From Mycobacterium syngnathidarum (lineage in GTDB: Bacteria > Actinomycetota > Actinomycetes > Mycobacteriales > Mycobacteriaceae), in assembly GCF_001942625.1 (NCBI RefSeq), contig NZ_MLCL01000086.1, forward strand, positions 1 to 64,000: a stretch of 64,000 bases of DNA, in the 5' to 3' direction. Below are positions 1-8,294 of this stretch, in pieces (position 1 is the first letter of the stretch; each line of letters begins with the position of its first letter). The translations under genes and the position numbers were made by a program. The notes beneath the pieces were generated by a model. It searched no databases. It worked only from the letters and a program-made list of their open reading frames with translations, and was not told the origin of the DNA.

Positions 1-2
1 AG

Positions 3-118
3 TTACGGCGGTCCATAGCGGCAGGGAAACGCCCGGTCCCATCCCGAACCCGGAAGCTAAGCCTGCCAGCGCCGATGATACTACCCACACGGGTGGAAAA
101 GTAGGACACCGCCGAACA
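3..118 (+). rRNA. rrf: 5S ribosomal RNA
   Basis: This is the last gene of a ribosomal RNA operon; the 16S and 23S genes would lie before the window. The sequence carries the expected actinobacterial 5S landmarks: a 5' end (TTACGGCGG) complementary to the 3' end (CCGCCGAA), the AACCCGGAAGCTAAGCC block in the middle and GGTGGAAAAGTAGGACACCGCC near the end (given here in part only). The ends were set by helix pairing and by memory of mycobacterial rrf, so they may be off by one or two bases. A strong terminator follows immediately. Confidence 0.95.
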
Positions 119-128
119 CAAATTAAGT

Positions 129-169
129 CCCGAGCCCTCCAATTTCGATTGGAGGGCTCGGGCATTTTT
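129..169 (+). terminator. Intrinsic terminator of the rRNA operon
   Basis: A perfect 15-bp stem (129-143 pairs with 148-162) closes a four-base TTCG loop and is followed by CATTTTT. The UUCG tetraloop and T-run are the classical features of a rho-independent terminator. It lies about 10 bases past the 5S rRNA end and before the converging ogt gene, which ends at 221, so it probably stops rRNA transcription from running antisense into ogt. Confidence 0.93.
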
Positions 170-220
170 GTATGTATGGACGTTCCCAATTCCGATGGCG
201 AATCGCGAAACGCCCGTCGT

Positions 221-718
221 TCAATTGAAAAGGGCCGGGGTGGTTCGGCTTTTCTCCAATTCCAACAACGCTCGCTTGCGGTCCAGGCCGCCGCCGTACC
301 CGGTGAGGCTGCCATTCGCGCCGATCACCCGATGGCACGGGACGATGATGCCGATCGGGTTGTGCCCGTTGGCCAGACCGACTGCTCGGAATGCGCTCGG
401 CGAACCGATCTGCCGGGCAATCTCGCCGTATGAGCAGGTTTGTCCGTAAGGAATGGCCTGCAGCGCTTGCCACACCCGGCGCTGAAATTGCGTGCCCATC
501 ATGTCGAGCTCGAGGTCGAACTCGGTGCGGTCGCCGGCAAAATATTCCGAGAGCTGCTCGACGGCTTCGGGGAATGCGTTGTCGTCGACTTCCCACCCCT
601 GGCGACTCGGCTCATAGGTCTGATCGACCATCCGTAGGTGCATGAGCTTTCCGTCCCGGCCGGCCAGTGTCAGGAGACCGACCGGGCTGTCCATGGTGCG
701 GTAATGCAGTGTCGTCAT
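221..718 (-). CDS. ogt: Methylated-DNA--protein-cysteine methyltransferase (O6-alkylguanine repair)
   Basis: Suicide repair protein that moves the alkyl group from O6-alkylguanine or O4-alkylthymine in DNA onto its own cysteine. The 165-residue protein has the family hallmark GIIVPCHRVIG with acceptor Cys about 128, followed by the G-x-L-x-G-Y-x-G-G-L-x-R-K substrate loop. A longer reading frame extends upstream, but the ATG at 718 was chosen: it gives the usual family length and overlaps the alkA stop by four bases (ATGA), so the two genes are translationally coupled. The order alkA-ogt next to the rRNA operon matches M. tuberculosis Rv1317c-Rv1316c. Confidence 0.95.
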   Translation of the reverse strand: MTTLHYRTMDSPVGLLTLAGRDGKLMHLRMVDQTYEPSRQGWEVDDNAFPEAVEQLSEYFAGDRTEFDLELDMMGTQFQRRVWQALQAIPYGQTCSYGEIARQIGSPSAFRAVGLANGHNPIGIIVPCHRVIGANGSLTGYGGGLDRKRALLELEKSRTTPALFN

Positions 719-2214
719 GACTTCTCCTGTCGATCGTGCGGGGGCCACTGGTTCACCGCGTGGTCCAGTGTGGTCCACAGGTGTTGTGTCGCATACGCGC
801 GCCACGGACGCCAACGGGCGCTGTGTTCGACCAACCCGTCAGGGGCGAGGCCGAGGTGTTCGGCGGCCGCGCGGACCCCGAGATCGGTGTCGGGGAAGGC
901 ATCTGGATCCCCGAGCCCCCTCATGGCGATCACCTCGGTCGTCCATGGACCCACCCCGGGTAAGGCGAGCAACTGCTCGCGAGCCCGATCCCAGTCGCAT
1001 CCGGGGTCGAGGGTCAGATCTCCGGTTGCGATCGCGGACACCAACGCGACGACGGTGCGCTTCCTGGATGCCGGCATCGCCAGACCATCGGGATCGAGAC
1101 CGGCGAGCTCGGCTGCGCTCGGAAATACCTGGGTCAGACCTCCGGCGTCGTCGGAGATCGCGGTTCCGTAGCGGGCGACGAGACGACCGACGTGCGTGGC
1201 GGCCGCCTTGATCGAGACCTGCTGCCCGATCACCACCCTGAGTGCGAGCTCGGATTCATCGACGGTGCGTGGAATGCGTTGCCCGGGCGCCTTGGCCACC
1301 ACAGCCGCCAGTCGGGGGTCGTCTTGGAGTGCTTCCACCACAGCTTCCGGATCGGCGTCGAGGTCCAACAGGCGCCGGCACCGGGCGATCGCGGCCGCGA
1401 GATCGCGGAAGTCGTCGAGCACCAACTGGCAGCGGACATGATCGGGCTGTGGCGTCAGGCCCACCACGCCGTACCCATGTGGCAGCCGCAAGGTGCGCCG
1501 GTACTGACCGTCGCGAACCTCCTCAAGTCCTGGCACCGCGCTGGCCGCCAGATGCCCGAACATCCCTTCGTACGCGAACGGGGTGCGCACCGGCAGCCGC
1601 AGTGACAGGACGCCGGGAGTGGAGGCATCTGAGGAAAACCGGGAGCGCGCCCGCTGCCGCAGCTGAGTCGGGGTCAGATCGCACACCGCACGGACGGTGT
1701 CGTTGAACTGCCTGATGCTGGCGAAGCCCGCGGCGAATGCGACATCGGCGAACGGCAATTCGGTGGTCTCGATCAAGACCCGGGCGGTCTGGGCGCGTTG
1801 CGCCCGCGCCAGCGCCAGGGGATTGGCACCGAGCTCCGCCTGCAGGATGCGCTGCAACTGCCGGCTGGTGTAACCCACCCGGGCGGCCAGGCCGGTCACG
1901 CCTTCGCGGTCCACGGTGCCATCGGCGATCAGCCGCATGCATCGAGCCACGATGTCGCCGCGCACATTCCATTCCGGGGAGCCCGGTGATGCGTCCGGAC
2001 GGCACCGCTTGCAGGCCCGGAAGCCGGCTGCCTGCGCGGCAGCAGCGGTCGGGTAGAAACGCATGTTGCGGGCGAACGGAGGGCGCACCGGGCAGCTGGG
2101 GCGGCAGTAGATGCCCGTGGTGAGCACGGCGGTGACGAACCAGCCGTCGAACCGTGCATCCTTGGACTGGACTGCCCGGTAGCAGCGGTCGAAATCCTCG
2201 TGCATGCGCTCCAC
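715..2214 (-). CDS. alkA: Ada-type phosphotriester sensor fused to AraC HTH and AlkA 3-methyladenine glycosylase
   Basis: Three-part adaptive-response protein of 499 residues. Residues 1-80 form the Ada N-terminal zinc domain with all four ligands (Cys37, Cys41, Cys68, Cys71; Cys37 is the expected methylphosphotriester acceptor). Residues about 90-190 are an AraC-type helix-turn-helix, with SIRQFNDTV in the second helix pair. The rest is AlkA, with the helix-hairpin-helix LPGVGPWTTEVIAMR and a catalytic Asp near 444 (FPDTD). It should both sense methylated DNA and activate its own operon, and excise 3-methyladenine. It is co-transcribed with ogt through a 4-base overlap. ATG at 2205 is an alternative start. 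Confidence 0.93.
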   Translation of the reverse strand: MERMHEDFDRCYRAVQSKDARFDGWFVTAVLTTGIYCRPSCPVRPPFARNMRFYPTAAAAQAAGFRACKRCRPDASPGSPEWNVRGDIVARCMRLIADGTVDREGVTGLAARVGYTSRQLQRILQAELGANPLALARAQRAQTARVLIETTELPFADVAFAAGFASIRQFNDTVRAVCDLTPTQLRQRARSRFSSDASTPGVLSLRLPVRTPFAYEGMFGHLAASAVPGLEEVRDGQYRRTLRLPHGYGVVGLTPQPDHVRCQLVLDDFRDLAAAIARCRRLLDLDADPEAVVEALQDDPRLAAVVAKAPGQRIPRTVDESELALRVVIGQQVSIKAAATHVGRLVARYGTAISDDAGGLTQVFPSAAELAGLDPDGLAMPASRKRTVVALVSAIATGDLTLDPGCDWDRAREQLLALPGVGPWTTEVIAMRGLGDPDAFPDTDLGVRAAAEHLGLAPDGLVEHSARWRPWRAYATQHLWTTLDHAVNQWPPHDRQEKS

Positions 2215-2265
2215 GATGGCACGGGTTCCGCCGCTGCACTAGCGGAAAAACGACATCGTCGTGGG

Positions 2266-3576
2266 ATGGTGCCCGCGGTTAGACTCCGACACGTGGCCGA
2301 GCTGGTGCAGCACTACCTGGACCGGATCCGTGCCGAGCAGATCGACCTGCGCGACGGCACCTTGGCAAGCTACATACCTGAGCTGGCCAATGCCGATCCC
2401 GAGGGCTTCGGGCTGAGTTTGTCTTCCTCGGACGGCTATGTCTACGAATCAGGCGATGCTGCAGTCGAATTCACCATTCAGTCGATCTCCAAGCCTTTCA
2501 CCTATGCCCTGGCGCTGAGCCGGATCGGTCAGGATGCGGTCGATGCCAGGATCGGCGTCGAACCCTCCGGTGAGGCGTTCAACGAAATCAGCGTCGACAA
2601 CGTCACCAAGACGCCGAAAAACCCGATGATCAACGCCGGTGCGATTGCAGCGGTTTCGCTGATACCCGGAGCAGGTCCCGACGAGCGGTTCGACCGGATC
2701 CACGAGTTCTACTCGGCATGTGCGGGCCGACGGCTCGAGGTCGACTTGGATGTGTACGCCTCGGAGAAGGCAACCGGCAATCGCAATCGGGCGATCGCCT
2801 ACATGTTGGCCAGTTTCGGTGTGCTGGACGGTGATCCGGACGAGGTTCTGGACGTGTACTTCCGCCAGTGTTCGGTCAAGGTGACCAGCACCGACCTGGC
2901 CCGGATGGCTGCCACGTTGGCCCGGGGCGGGCTCAATCCTTTGACCGGCAGACGGGTGATCGACGCAAACGTGGTTCGCCGCACGCTCAGTGTGATGGTG
3001 ACCTGCGGAATGTACGACGCAACGGGCGATTGGGTCAGCGCTGTCGGCATGCCCGCCAAGAGCGGTGTCGGCGGCGGCATCGTGGCGGTCCTGCCCGGCC
3101 AACTCGGCATCGGTGTCTACTCACCGCGGCTGGATTCCCGTGGCAACAGCGTGCGCGGGGTGCAGGTGTGCCTCAACCTTTCCTCGCAGTTGGGGCTCCA
3201 TTTCCTCACCGTCGGTCGTGAGTCGTCGTCGACGCTGCGGGCCGTGTTCGATGTCCATCCTGGTGTCCGCGTCTACGAGGTTCAGGGTGACCTGCTGTTC
3301 GCCGGGGCTGAGCAGGTGCTGCGGAGTGCCGAGCACGAGCGTGGCGAGTACGACGTCGCCGTGCTCGACGTCACCCGCGTCGACGACATCAACGACGCTG
3401 CCCGCGGCATGCTGACCGGACTGCGGGCCGTCCTGACCGCGGCGGGCAAGGAGGCCTACCTCGTCGACCCCGATGGCCGCGTGGTACCGCCCGACCGGCG
3501 TGACGACTACGACGCCGTGGTGTTCCGCACCGTCGCCGACGCAGTGGACGCAGCGCGGCAGTGGGGCGCCGGCTAG
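2266..3576 (+). CDS. glsA: Glutaminase with C-terminal STAS domain
   Basis: Hydrolyses L-glutamine to glutamate and ammonia; serine-dependent beta-lactamase-like fold. Visible motifs are the catalytic SISK (S-x-x-K) around residue 65 and NPMINAGAI about 45 residues later. After about residue 315 comes a STAS domain (VYEVQGDLLFAGAE, then AVLDVTRVDDIND), a fusion known from actinobacterial glutaminases and thought to be regulatory. An ATG at 2200 would overlap alkA and add a non-homologous tail, so ATG 2266 was preferred (436 residues). It is transcribed divergently from alkA and its stop overlaps the cyclase gene stop by four bases on the opposite strand. Not part of this locus in M. tuberculosis. 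Confidence 0.9.
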   Translation: MVPAVRLRHVAELVQHYLDRIRAEQIDLRDGTLASYIPELANADPEGFGLSLSSSDGYVYESGDAAVEFTIQSISKPFTYALALSRIGQDAVDARIGVEPSGEAFNEISVDNVTKTPKNPMINAGAIAAVSLIPGAGPDERFDRIHEFYSACAGRRLEVDLDVYASEKATGNRNRAIAYMLASFGVLDGDPDEVLDVYFRQCSVKVTSTDLARMAATLARGGLNPLTGRRVIDANVVRRTLSVMVTCGMYDATGDWVSAVGMPAKSGVGGGIVAVLPGQLGIGVYSPRLDSRGNSVRGVQVCLNLSSQLGLHFLTVGRESSSTLRAVFDVHPGVRVYEVQGDLLFAGAEQVLRSAEHERGEYDVAVLDVTRVDDINDAARGMLTGLRAVLTAAGKEAYLVDPDGRVVPPDRRDDYDAVVFRTVADAVDAARQWGAG

Positions 3577-5177
3577 GCCGGCACCGCGACCCGGGTCGGC
3601 TCGCCGAGACCGCGCAGCATCACCGATTCGCCCAGTGACCAACGGGCCCGCTCGGTTTCGGACGCGTTGGCGATGGTGTCCGACGACGCCACCAGGTGCC
3701 CGGGCACCTGCTTGGAGAAATCGCACAGCCGGGCGGCCTCGTTGACCGGCTCTCCGATCACGGTGTACTCGAAGCGCTGTTTGGCACCGACGTTTCCGGC
3801 CACCACCTGGCCGGCCGCGACCCCGATGCCTGCCTCGAGCTCGGGCACCTCGGTACGAAGCCGACGCGCGACCGCCCGGGCGGCGCCGAGCGCCTCGTCC
3901 TCGGCGTTGGGCAGTGAGGCGGGCGCACCGAACACGGCCAGTATCGCGTCACCTTCGAACTTGTTGACCAGGCCCCGGTGGTTGTCGACCTCGTCGACGA
4001 TCACCGCGAAAAAGCGGTTGAGCAGATCGACCACCTCGACCGCGGGCCGCGTGGTGACCAACTGAGTCGAGCCGATCACGTCGACGAAAATCACTGCGGC
4101 GTGGCGTTCCTCGCCGCCAAGGACGGGCTTCTCCTGCTCGGCGAGTGCGGCGACCTCGCGGCCGACGTGGCGGCCGAACAGATCGCGAACCCGCTCGCGC
4201 TCACGCAGGCCGTGCACCATCGAGTTGAATCCGCGTTGCAGCTGGCCCAATTCAGTGCCGTCGAACACCACCAGGTTGGTATCCAGATCACCCTGCTCGA
4301 CGCGATTGAGGGCGGCACGCACCACTCGAATCGGAGTTGCGGTCAGATAGGACAGGATCCACATCAGCAGGAAGCCGAAGACCAACGCGAACGAGCCGAG
4401 ACCGATGACGGCGTAAGCGAATTGGGTCGGAGTCAGGTTGTTGAGCGTTACGGCGAACATCGCGGCCAGCATGATTCCGAGGATGGGAACACCCGAGCTC
4501 AGGGCCCACACCACCATGGTGCGCCCCATGATGCCCGGAGCCAGCCGGACCGGCGGCGGGCCTGCCTCCAGTGCTTGGGCGGCGACCGGCCGCAGTGCGA
4601 ACTCGGTGAACAGGTGACAGCTGACCGACACCACGATGCCGGGAAAAGTGATGCCCAGCAGGAACTTCGGGATGTAGTTGGTGTCGACCAACCCGAAGAG
4701 CGTGGTCAGTAGGGCGGCGCCGAGCCCCCATAGGACCAGCAGCACGCGGGTGAGCCGGAACGGCGCGAAGAACGTGTTCCGCTGATCCGCGATGGTGGGT
4801 GGTCGTTCCTCGATCGCCCAGCGTACGTTGTCGATCACCCGGGTCGTCGCCCAGAACACCCCGACGATCAACGCCGAGGCCATGTAGATGGGGCCCACGA
4901 TGAAGGTGATCCAGCGGACCTGCGGATCGAACACGCTCGGTGTCGGGAACAACAGAGTGACGATGATCATCGAGATGCCGATGCCGAGCAGGTTCACGAA
5001 GACTACGAACGTCGTGAGGATGACCTGGATGCGCACTCTGCGCCGGCGCTGGCTCTCCGATACGCGGCCCAACATCCACGATCCGTATTCCGGGGTGATC
5101 GGGATCCGGCTGTTCTGGCGGGTGACACCCTCAAGGACGCGGCCCAGCCGTCGTGCCAGCGATTTGTCGGAGTTCAT
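3573..5177 (-). CDS. Membrane-bound class III adenylate/guanylate cyclase with HAMP domain
   Basis: Homologue of the Rv1318c/Rv1319c/Rv1320c cyclase group, 534 residues. The N-terminal half has about six membrane segments (first near residues 50-78, last near 255-280), then a HAMP linker (TPIRVVRAALNRVEQGDLD) and a class III cyclase catalytic domain. Catalytic residues visible are the first metal Asp in FVDVIGSTQL, the Lys and second metal Asp in NKFEGDAILAVFG, and the N-x-x-A-R of EYTVIGEPVNEAARL. M. tuberculosis has three such genes in tandem here and this window has one. Product is probably cAMP. A mobile tnpB lies 74 bp upstream of its start. Confidence 0.92.
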   Translation of the reverse strand: MNSDKSLARRLGRVLEGVTRQNSRIPITPEYGSWMLGRVSESQRRRRVRIQVILTTFVVFVNLLGIGISMIIVTLLFPTPSVFDPQVRWITFIVGPIYMASALIVGVFWATTRVIDNVRWAIEERPPTIADQRNTFFAPFRLTRVLLVLWGLGAALLTTLFGLVDTNYIPKFLLGITFPGIVVSVSCHLFTEFALRPVAAQALEAGPPPVRLAPGIMGRTMVVWALSSGVPILGIMLAAMFAVTLNNLTPTQFAYAVIGLGSFALVFGFLLMWILSYLTATPIRVVRAALNRVEQGDLDTNLVVFDGTELGQLQRGFNSMVHGLRERERVRDLFGRHVGREVAALAEQEKPVLGGEERHAAVIFVDVIGSTQLVTTRPAVEVVDLLNRFFAVIVDEVDNHRGLVNKFEGDAILAVFGAPASLPNAEDEALGAARAVARRLRTEVPELEAGIGVAAGQVVAGNVGAKQRFEYTVIGEPVNEAARLCDFSKQVPGHLVASSDTIANASETERARWSLGESVMLRGLGEPTRVAVPA

Positions 5178-5229
5178 TGTGGCGTCAGCCTAAAGCGTGG
5201 CGAACAACTCTGGAGAATGTTCGACACCG

Positions 5230-6720
5230 CCCTTCTCGGGCGTCCGTCGGTTCAGACCGCGCGTGGGGGCTGAACGTCCGTTCCCGTTTCATCCGGGCTG
5301 GTTTCACCAATACGCGATGAGTACTGGTCAGCGCCTTCCCGTCGGCGGGCATTGGTTGCCCGGCCCCTTCGCTTGGGGGTCCGGGGATCTGGTGAGGGGT
5401 GATGGTTTTGTCCCCAAAGGGCGAGGTTTACGGCCGCATTGGTGTCGCGGTCGGCGACGTATCCGCAATCGCAGGTGAACACTCGATCGGCTAATGTCAT
5501 CGTGGCGTTTACAGCCGTGCAAGCCGAGCAGCGTTTAGTCGATGGATACCATCGATCCGCCTGAACAATGTCGCCGCTACGCCAGGCTTGTTTGTACTTC
5601 AACAGCCTGGCGAACTCGGTCCAGCTCGCATCGGCTATCGCGCCAGCGAGTCGATGGTTGGCCATCATGCCTGTCACGTTCAAGTCCTCGATGACGAGTC
5701 GGTCGTGAGCCTTGACCAGCGCGTTGGTGACATCGTGTAGGAAATGGCGTCGGACGTTGGCGACGTGGTGGTGATGTCGGCCCAGTTTGGTTGCGGCGTC
5801 CTTCCGGTTCCGTGATCCTTTCTGCTTGCGTGACAACGATTTCGCGAGCCGTCGTTGCTTGACCATCCCTTTGGCCAGCGCTTTAGGGGCCGCGGCAATT
5901 CGAGCTACCTCCTTGCCGTCTGCAGTGGCGGCGACTACAAACGCCGACAATCCCCGGTCGAGGCCGACCCACCCTGTGTCGTCGGCCGGATCTCGCGCCG
6001 GATGGTGCTGACCCGGGTGCAGGTCGACTGCCTCCACGTTCATCGACACCCACCACCGGCCGCGCCGACATGTGAGGGTCGCGAACAGAATCTTGGCTCG
6101 GTTGTTCGTGAGCATGCGTCTCAACCGGCGAGTGTCGTCGAACACTCCGATCTGCCCGATACCGGGCAGAGTGATGGAGCGTGGCCGATTGCACTCTCCT
6201 ACTCGGATTGGCGGCAGCTGGCCCTTGGGGCGGTTGTTTCGTAGCCGAAACGACGGCACCGTATTGGTCTTCTTTTTGAACTGTGGAAACCCAATGTGCT
6301 TACCGCTGCGCTGATCAGATTGCGAATCCGACCAAGCCTTCAGCCCCTTACCCAGGTCGACAGCGGCTTCTTCGAAGACCTGCTGGCGCACCTCGGTCCG
6401 CCACGACAGTCCGGTCACCAACGTGGCAGCAACGCCATCGTTACCAACAGCGAAGATCCGTCCGGCTTCCTCGGACCGCTTCCACGAATTGAAGGAGTTG
6501 ATCAAATCGAAACCGGTCCACGGCACCTCGGTGTCACGGCCGGCGTCGCGTTGGGTGAGTGCGGTTTTGACGATACGCAGACACTGGTTGAACGCGAATC
6601 GCGATGCACCGGCGTGTCTGGACATCAGGCTGTGCTGCTCAACCGTGGGGTCCAGACAGAATCGGAACGTGGTATGCCGGGTCATCTCAGCGGTGAGCAT
6701 TGCACGCACCACCGACAAGT
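5230..6720 (-). mobile_element. Lone tnpB insertion element, ends approximate
   Basis: The tnpB gene sits between the cyclase gene and nucS, which are direct neighbours in the M. tuberculosis order, so it was most likely gained here. IS200/IS605 elements have no terminal inverted repeats and make no target duplication, and I could not place either end from the sequence. The coordinates given are only the gene plus about 20 bp on each side. The whole insertion must fit between 5178 and 6781 if both neighbouring genes are intact, which they appear to be. Confidence 0.6.
5252..6700 (-). CDS. tnpB: TnpB-family RNA-guided nuclease (IS200/IS605-type OrfB), apparently intact
   Basis: The 482-residue protein has the N-terminal OrfB helix-turn-helix region, the RuvC-like core and the C-terminal zinc ribbon. 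The catalytic triad appears intact: Asp in [10 protein letters not shown], Glu in [10 protein letters not shown] and Asp in [12 protein letters not shown]. The ribbon has C-x2-C (CSAC) and C-x-C (CDCG). The tail contains [10 protein letters not shown], a stretch shared by many TnpB proteins because this DNA also encodes the guide-RNA scaffold. The frame stays open upstream to 7342, but that part is antisense to nucS; ATG 6700 (or 6685) fits the family start. No tnpA is nearby, so the element needs a transposase in trans or has been kept for other reasons. Confidence 0.9.
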   Translation of the reverse strand: MLTAEMTRHTTFRFCLDPTVEQHSLMSRHAGASRFAFNQCLRIVKTALTQRDAGRDTEVPWTGFDLINSFNSWKRSEEAGRIFAVGNDGVAATLVTGLSWRTEVRQQVFEEAAVDLGKGLKAWSDSQSDQRSGKHIGFPQFKKKTNTVPSFRLRNNRPKGQLPPIRVGECNRPRSITLPGIGQIGVFDDTRRLRRMLTNNRAKILFATLTCRRGRWWVSMNVEAVDLHPGQHHPARDPADDTGWVGLDRGLSAFVVAATADGKEVARIAAAPKALAKGMVKQRRLAKSLSRKQKGSRNRKDAATKLGRHHHHVANVRRHFLHDVTNALVKAHDRLVIEDLNVTGMMANHRLAGAIADASWTEFARLLKYKQAWRSGDIVQADRWYPSTKRCSACTAVNATMTLADRVFTCDCGYVADRDTNAAVNLALWGQNHHPSPDPRTPKRRGRATNARRREGADQYSSRIGETSPDETGTDVQPPRAV

Positions 6721-6781
6721 TGGGCAGGCACGCAGTGACGCATCGGTTAGTACGTCCGGGGATGGCCCTAAGGTGGTTCGA

Positions 6782-7453
6782 GTGCGCCTCGTGATTGCCC
6801 AGTGCACCGTCGACTATGTGGGGCGGCTGACCGCCCACCTGCCTTCGGCCCGCAGGCTGTTGTTGTTCAAGTCCGACGGTTCGGTCAGCGTCCATGCCGA
6901 CGATCGCGCCTACAAGCCGCTGAATTGGATGAGTCCGCCCTGCTGGCTCACCGAGGATGACGGCGATGGTGTGCCGGTGTGGGTGGTCGAGAACAAGGCC
7001 GGCGAACAGTTGCGCATCACGGTCGAAGATGTCGAGCACGACTCCAGCCATGAGCTCGGCGTCGATCCCGGCTTGGTGAAGGACGGCGTGGAGGCGCACC
7101 TGCAAGTCCTGCTGGCCGAGCACGTCGAGCTCCTGGGCGCCGGCTACACCTTGGTGCGCCGCGAGTACCCGACCGCGATCGGTCCGGTGGATCTGATGTG
7201 CCGCGACGAGCTCGGCCGTTCGGTGGCTGTCGAGATCAAACGCCGCGGGGAGATCGACGGCGTCGAACAGCTGACGCGCTATCTCGAACTGCTGAACCGC
7301 GATACCGTGCTCGCTCCGGTGACGGGCGTGTTTGCCGCCCAACAGATCAAGCCGCAGGCCCGAACCCTCGCCACTGACCGTGGAATCCGCTGCGTGACAT
7401 TGGATTACGACCAGATGCGGGGTATGGACAGCGACGAGTACCGGCTGTTCTGA
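6782..7453 (+). CDS. nucS: Mismatch-specific endonuclease NucS/EndoMS
   Basis: Central enzyme of the non-canonical mismatch repair of actinobacteria and archaea; cuts both strands at G-T, G-G and T-T mispairs. The 223-residue protein closely matches the mycobacterial NucS sequence I know (Rv1321), including the N-terminal dimerisation domain and the C-terminal nuclease with GPVDLMCRD and VAVEIKRRG (Asp, Glu, Lys of the active site). Start chosen at GTG 6782 ([14 protein letters not shown]), which gives the conserved N-terminus; the frame is open further upstream into the tnpB region but without homology. The intergenic space shared with the divergent tnpB is only 81 bp. Confidence 0.94.
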   Translation: MRLVIAQCTVDYVGRLTAHLPSARRLLLFKSDGSVSVHADDRAYKPLNWMSPPCWLTEDDGDGVPVWVVENKAGEQLRITVEDVEHDSSHELGVDPGLVKDGVEAHLQVLLAEHVELLGAGYTLVRREYPTAIGPVDLMCRDELGRSVAVEIKRRGEIDGVEQLTRYLELLNRDTVLAPVTGVFAAQQIKPQARTLATDRGIRCVTLDYDQMRGMDSDEYRLF

Positions 7454-7734
7454 TGCGTCGTCGGCCCCGTGAACACCGCCGGTTGGCGCCGCTGCCGCCG
7501 ACGCGCCGAATCGAGACGGGCCCGGACGGATACGACTACGAAGTGCGAACAGTCGCCGCGTCGCGTGCGGTGAAGGTCTATCGGTGCCCCGGCTGCGACC
7601 ACGAGATCCGTGTGGCCACAGCGCACGTGGTGGTACTTCCGATCGACGTCGGCGACATCGAAGACCGCAGACACTGGCACACCGCCTGCTGGGCGAACCG
7701 GGCCAACCGTCGTCCGACGAGAAAGTGGTCCTGA
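7453..7734 (+). CDS. Conserved actinobacterial protein with Cys/His metal-site signature (Rv1322 homologue)
   Basis: A 93-residue basic protein whose ATG overlaps the nucS stop by one base (TGATG), so the two are co-translated. It contains YRCPGCDHEI and, about 40 residues later, HWHTACW, a spacing that suggests one zinc-binding site. The N-terminus is Arg-rich. The same gene follows nucS in M. tuberculosis. Function is unknown to me; the tight coupling with nucS makes a role alongside it possible, but that is inference only. Confidence 0.85.
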   Translation: MRRRPREHRRLAPLPPTRRIETGPDGYDYEVRTVAASRAVKVYRCPGCDHEIRVATAHVVVLPIDVGDIEDRRHWHTACWANRANRRPTRKWS

Positions 7735-7738
7735 GCGG

Positions 7739-8212
7739 TCAGTGCTCGTCTGCGGACGGTTCCACCAGCTCGATCAGCACGCCGCCGGCGTCCTTGGGGT
7801 GGATGAAGTTGATGCGTGAGTTCGCGGTGCCCTTGCGGGGAGCCTCGTAGAGCAGCCGAACGCCTTGGCTGCGCAGACGCTCACTCAGCGCGTCGATGTC
7901 GCTGGTCCGGTACGCCAGCTGCTGCAGGCCGGGGCCGCTGCGATCGATGAACTTGGCAATCGTCGACTTCTCGTCCAACGGAGCCAGAAGTTGGATCTGT
8001 GCGCTGCCCTTGGCGGCGCCGCGCACCGAGAGCATCGCCTCGCGGACACCCTGCTCCTCGTTGATCTCCTCGTGGAGGACGATCATGCCGAGGTTGTCGT
8101 GGTACCACTTTGCGGCGGCATCCAGATCGGGGACGGCGATACCGACGTGATCGATTGCCGTCACCAGTGCGGAAGCGAGCGCGGGACGGGCATCAACCTG
8201 ATCGGCGGTCAT
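7739..8212 (-). CDS. Methylmalonyl-CoA epimerase
   Basis: Interconverts the 2R and 2S epimers of methylmalonyl-CoA, linking propionyl-CoA metabolism to the B12-dependent mutase. The 157-residue protein is a vicinal-oxygen-chelate (glyoxalase) fold with the repeated motif and likely metal ligands: His in IDHVGIAVPD, the QLAYRTSD strand and Glu in GGVLIELVEP. An in-frame extension to 8359 lies over the fadA4 promoter, so ATG 8212 was chosen. Divergent from fadA4, as with Rv1322A and Rv1323. Confidence 0.93.
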   Translation of the reverse strand: MTADQVDARPALASALVTAIDHVGIAVPDLDAAAKWYHDNLGMIVLHEEINEEQGVREAMLSVRGAAKGSAQIQLLAPLDEKSTIAKFIDRSGPGLQQLAYRTSDIDALSERLRSQGVRLLYEAPRKGTANSRINFIHPKDAGGVLIELVEPSADEH

Positions 8213-8249
8213 AACGCAACGGTAACCTTTCCTTGAACGTTCGCGTATG

Positions 8250-8265
8250 TGTGATGGGCCACACA
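8250..8265 (+). promoter_or_regulatory. Candidate CRP-family (cAMP receptor) site upstream of fadA4
   Basis: TGTGATGGGCCACACA matches the TGTGA-N6-TCACA consensus of mycobacterial Crp (Rv3676) with one mismatch. It lies 30 bp before the fadA4 start in the intergenic space shared with the methylmalonyl-CoA epimerase gene. Position close to the start would suit a repressor or a downstream-acting site. No experimental support; a match by eye. Confidence 0.4.
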
Positions 8266-8294
8266 CACTTATCGAGTACCCACTGGAGGTAGGA

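Noticed and set aside
3978..4712. A 244-codon plus-strand frame inside the cyclase gene
   Set aside because: It is antisense to the cyclase coding region, has shadow-like composition (many His, Gln, Arg) and no recognisable motif.
5252..7342. A 696-codon open frame on the minus strand as one protein
   Set aside because: Only the part from about 6700 downwards matches TnpB; the upstream 214 codons are antisense to the well-conserved nucS gene.
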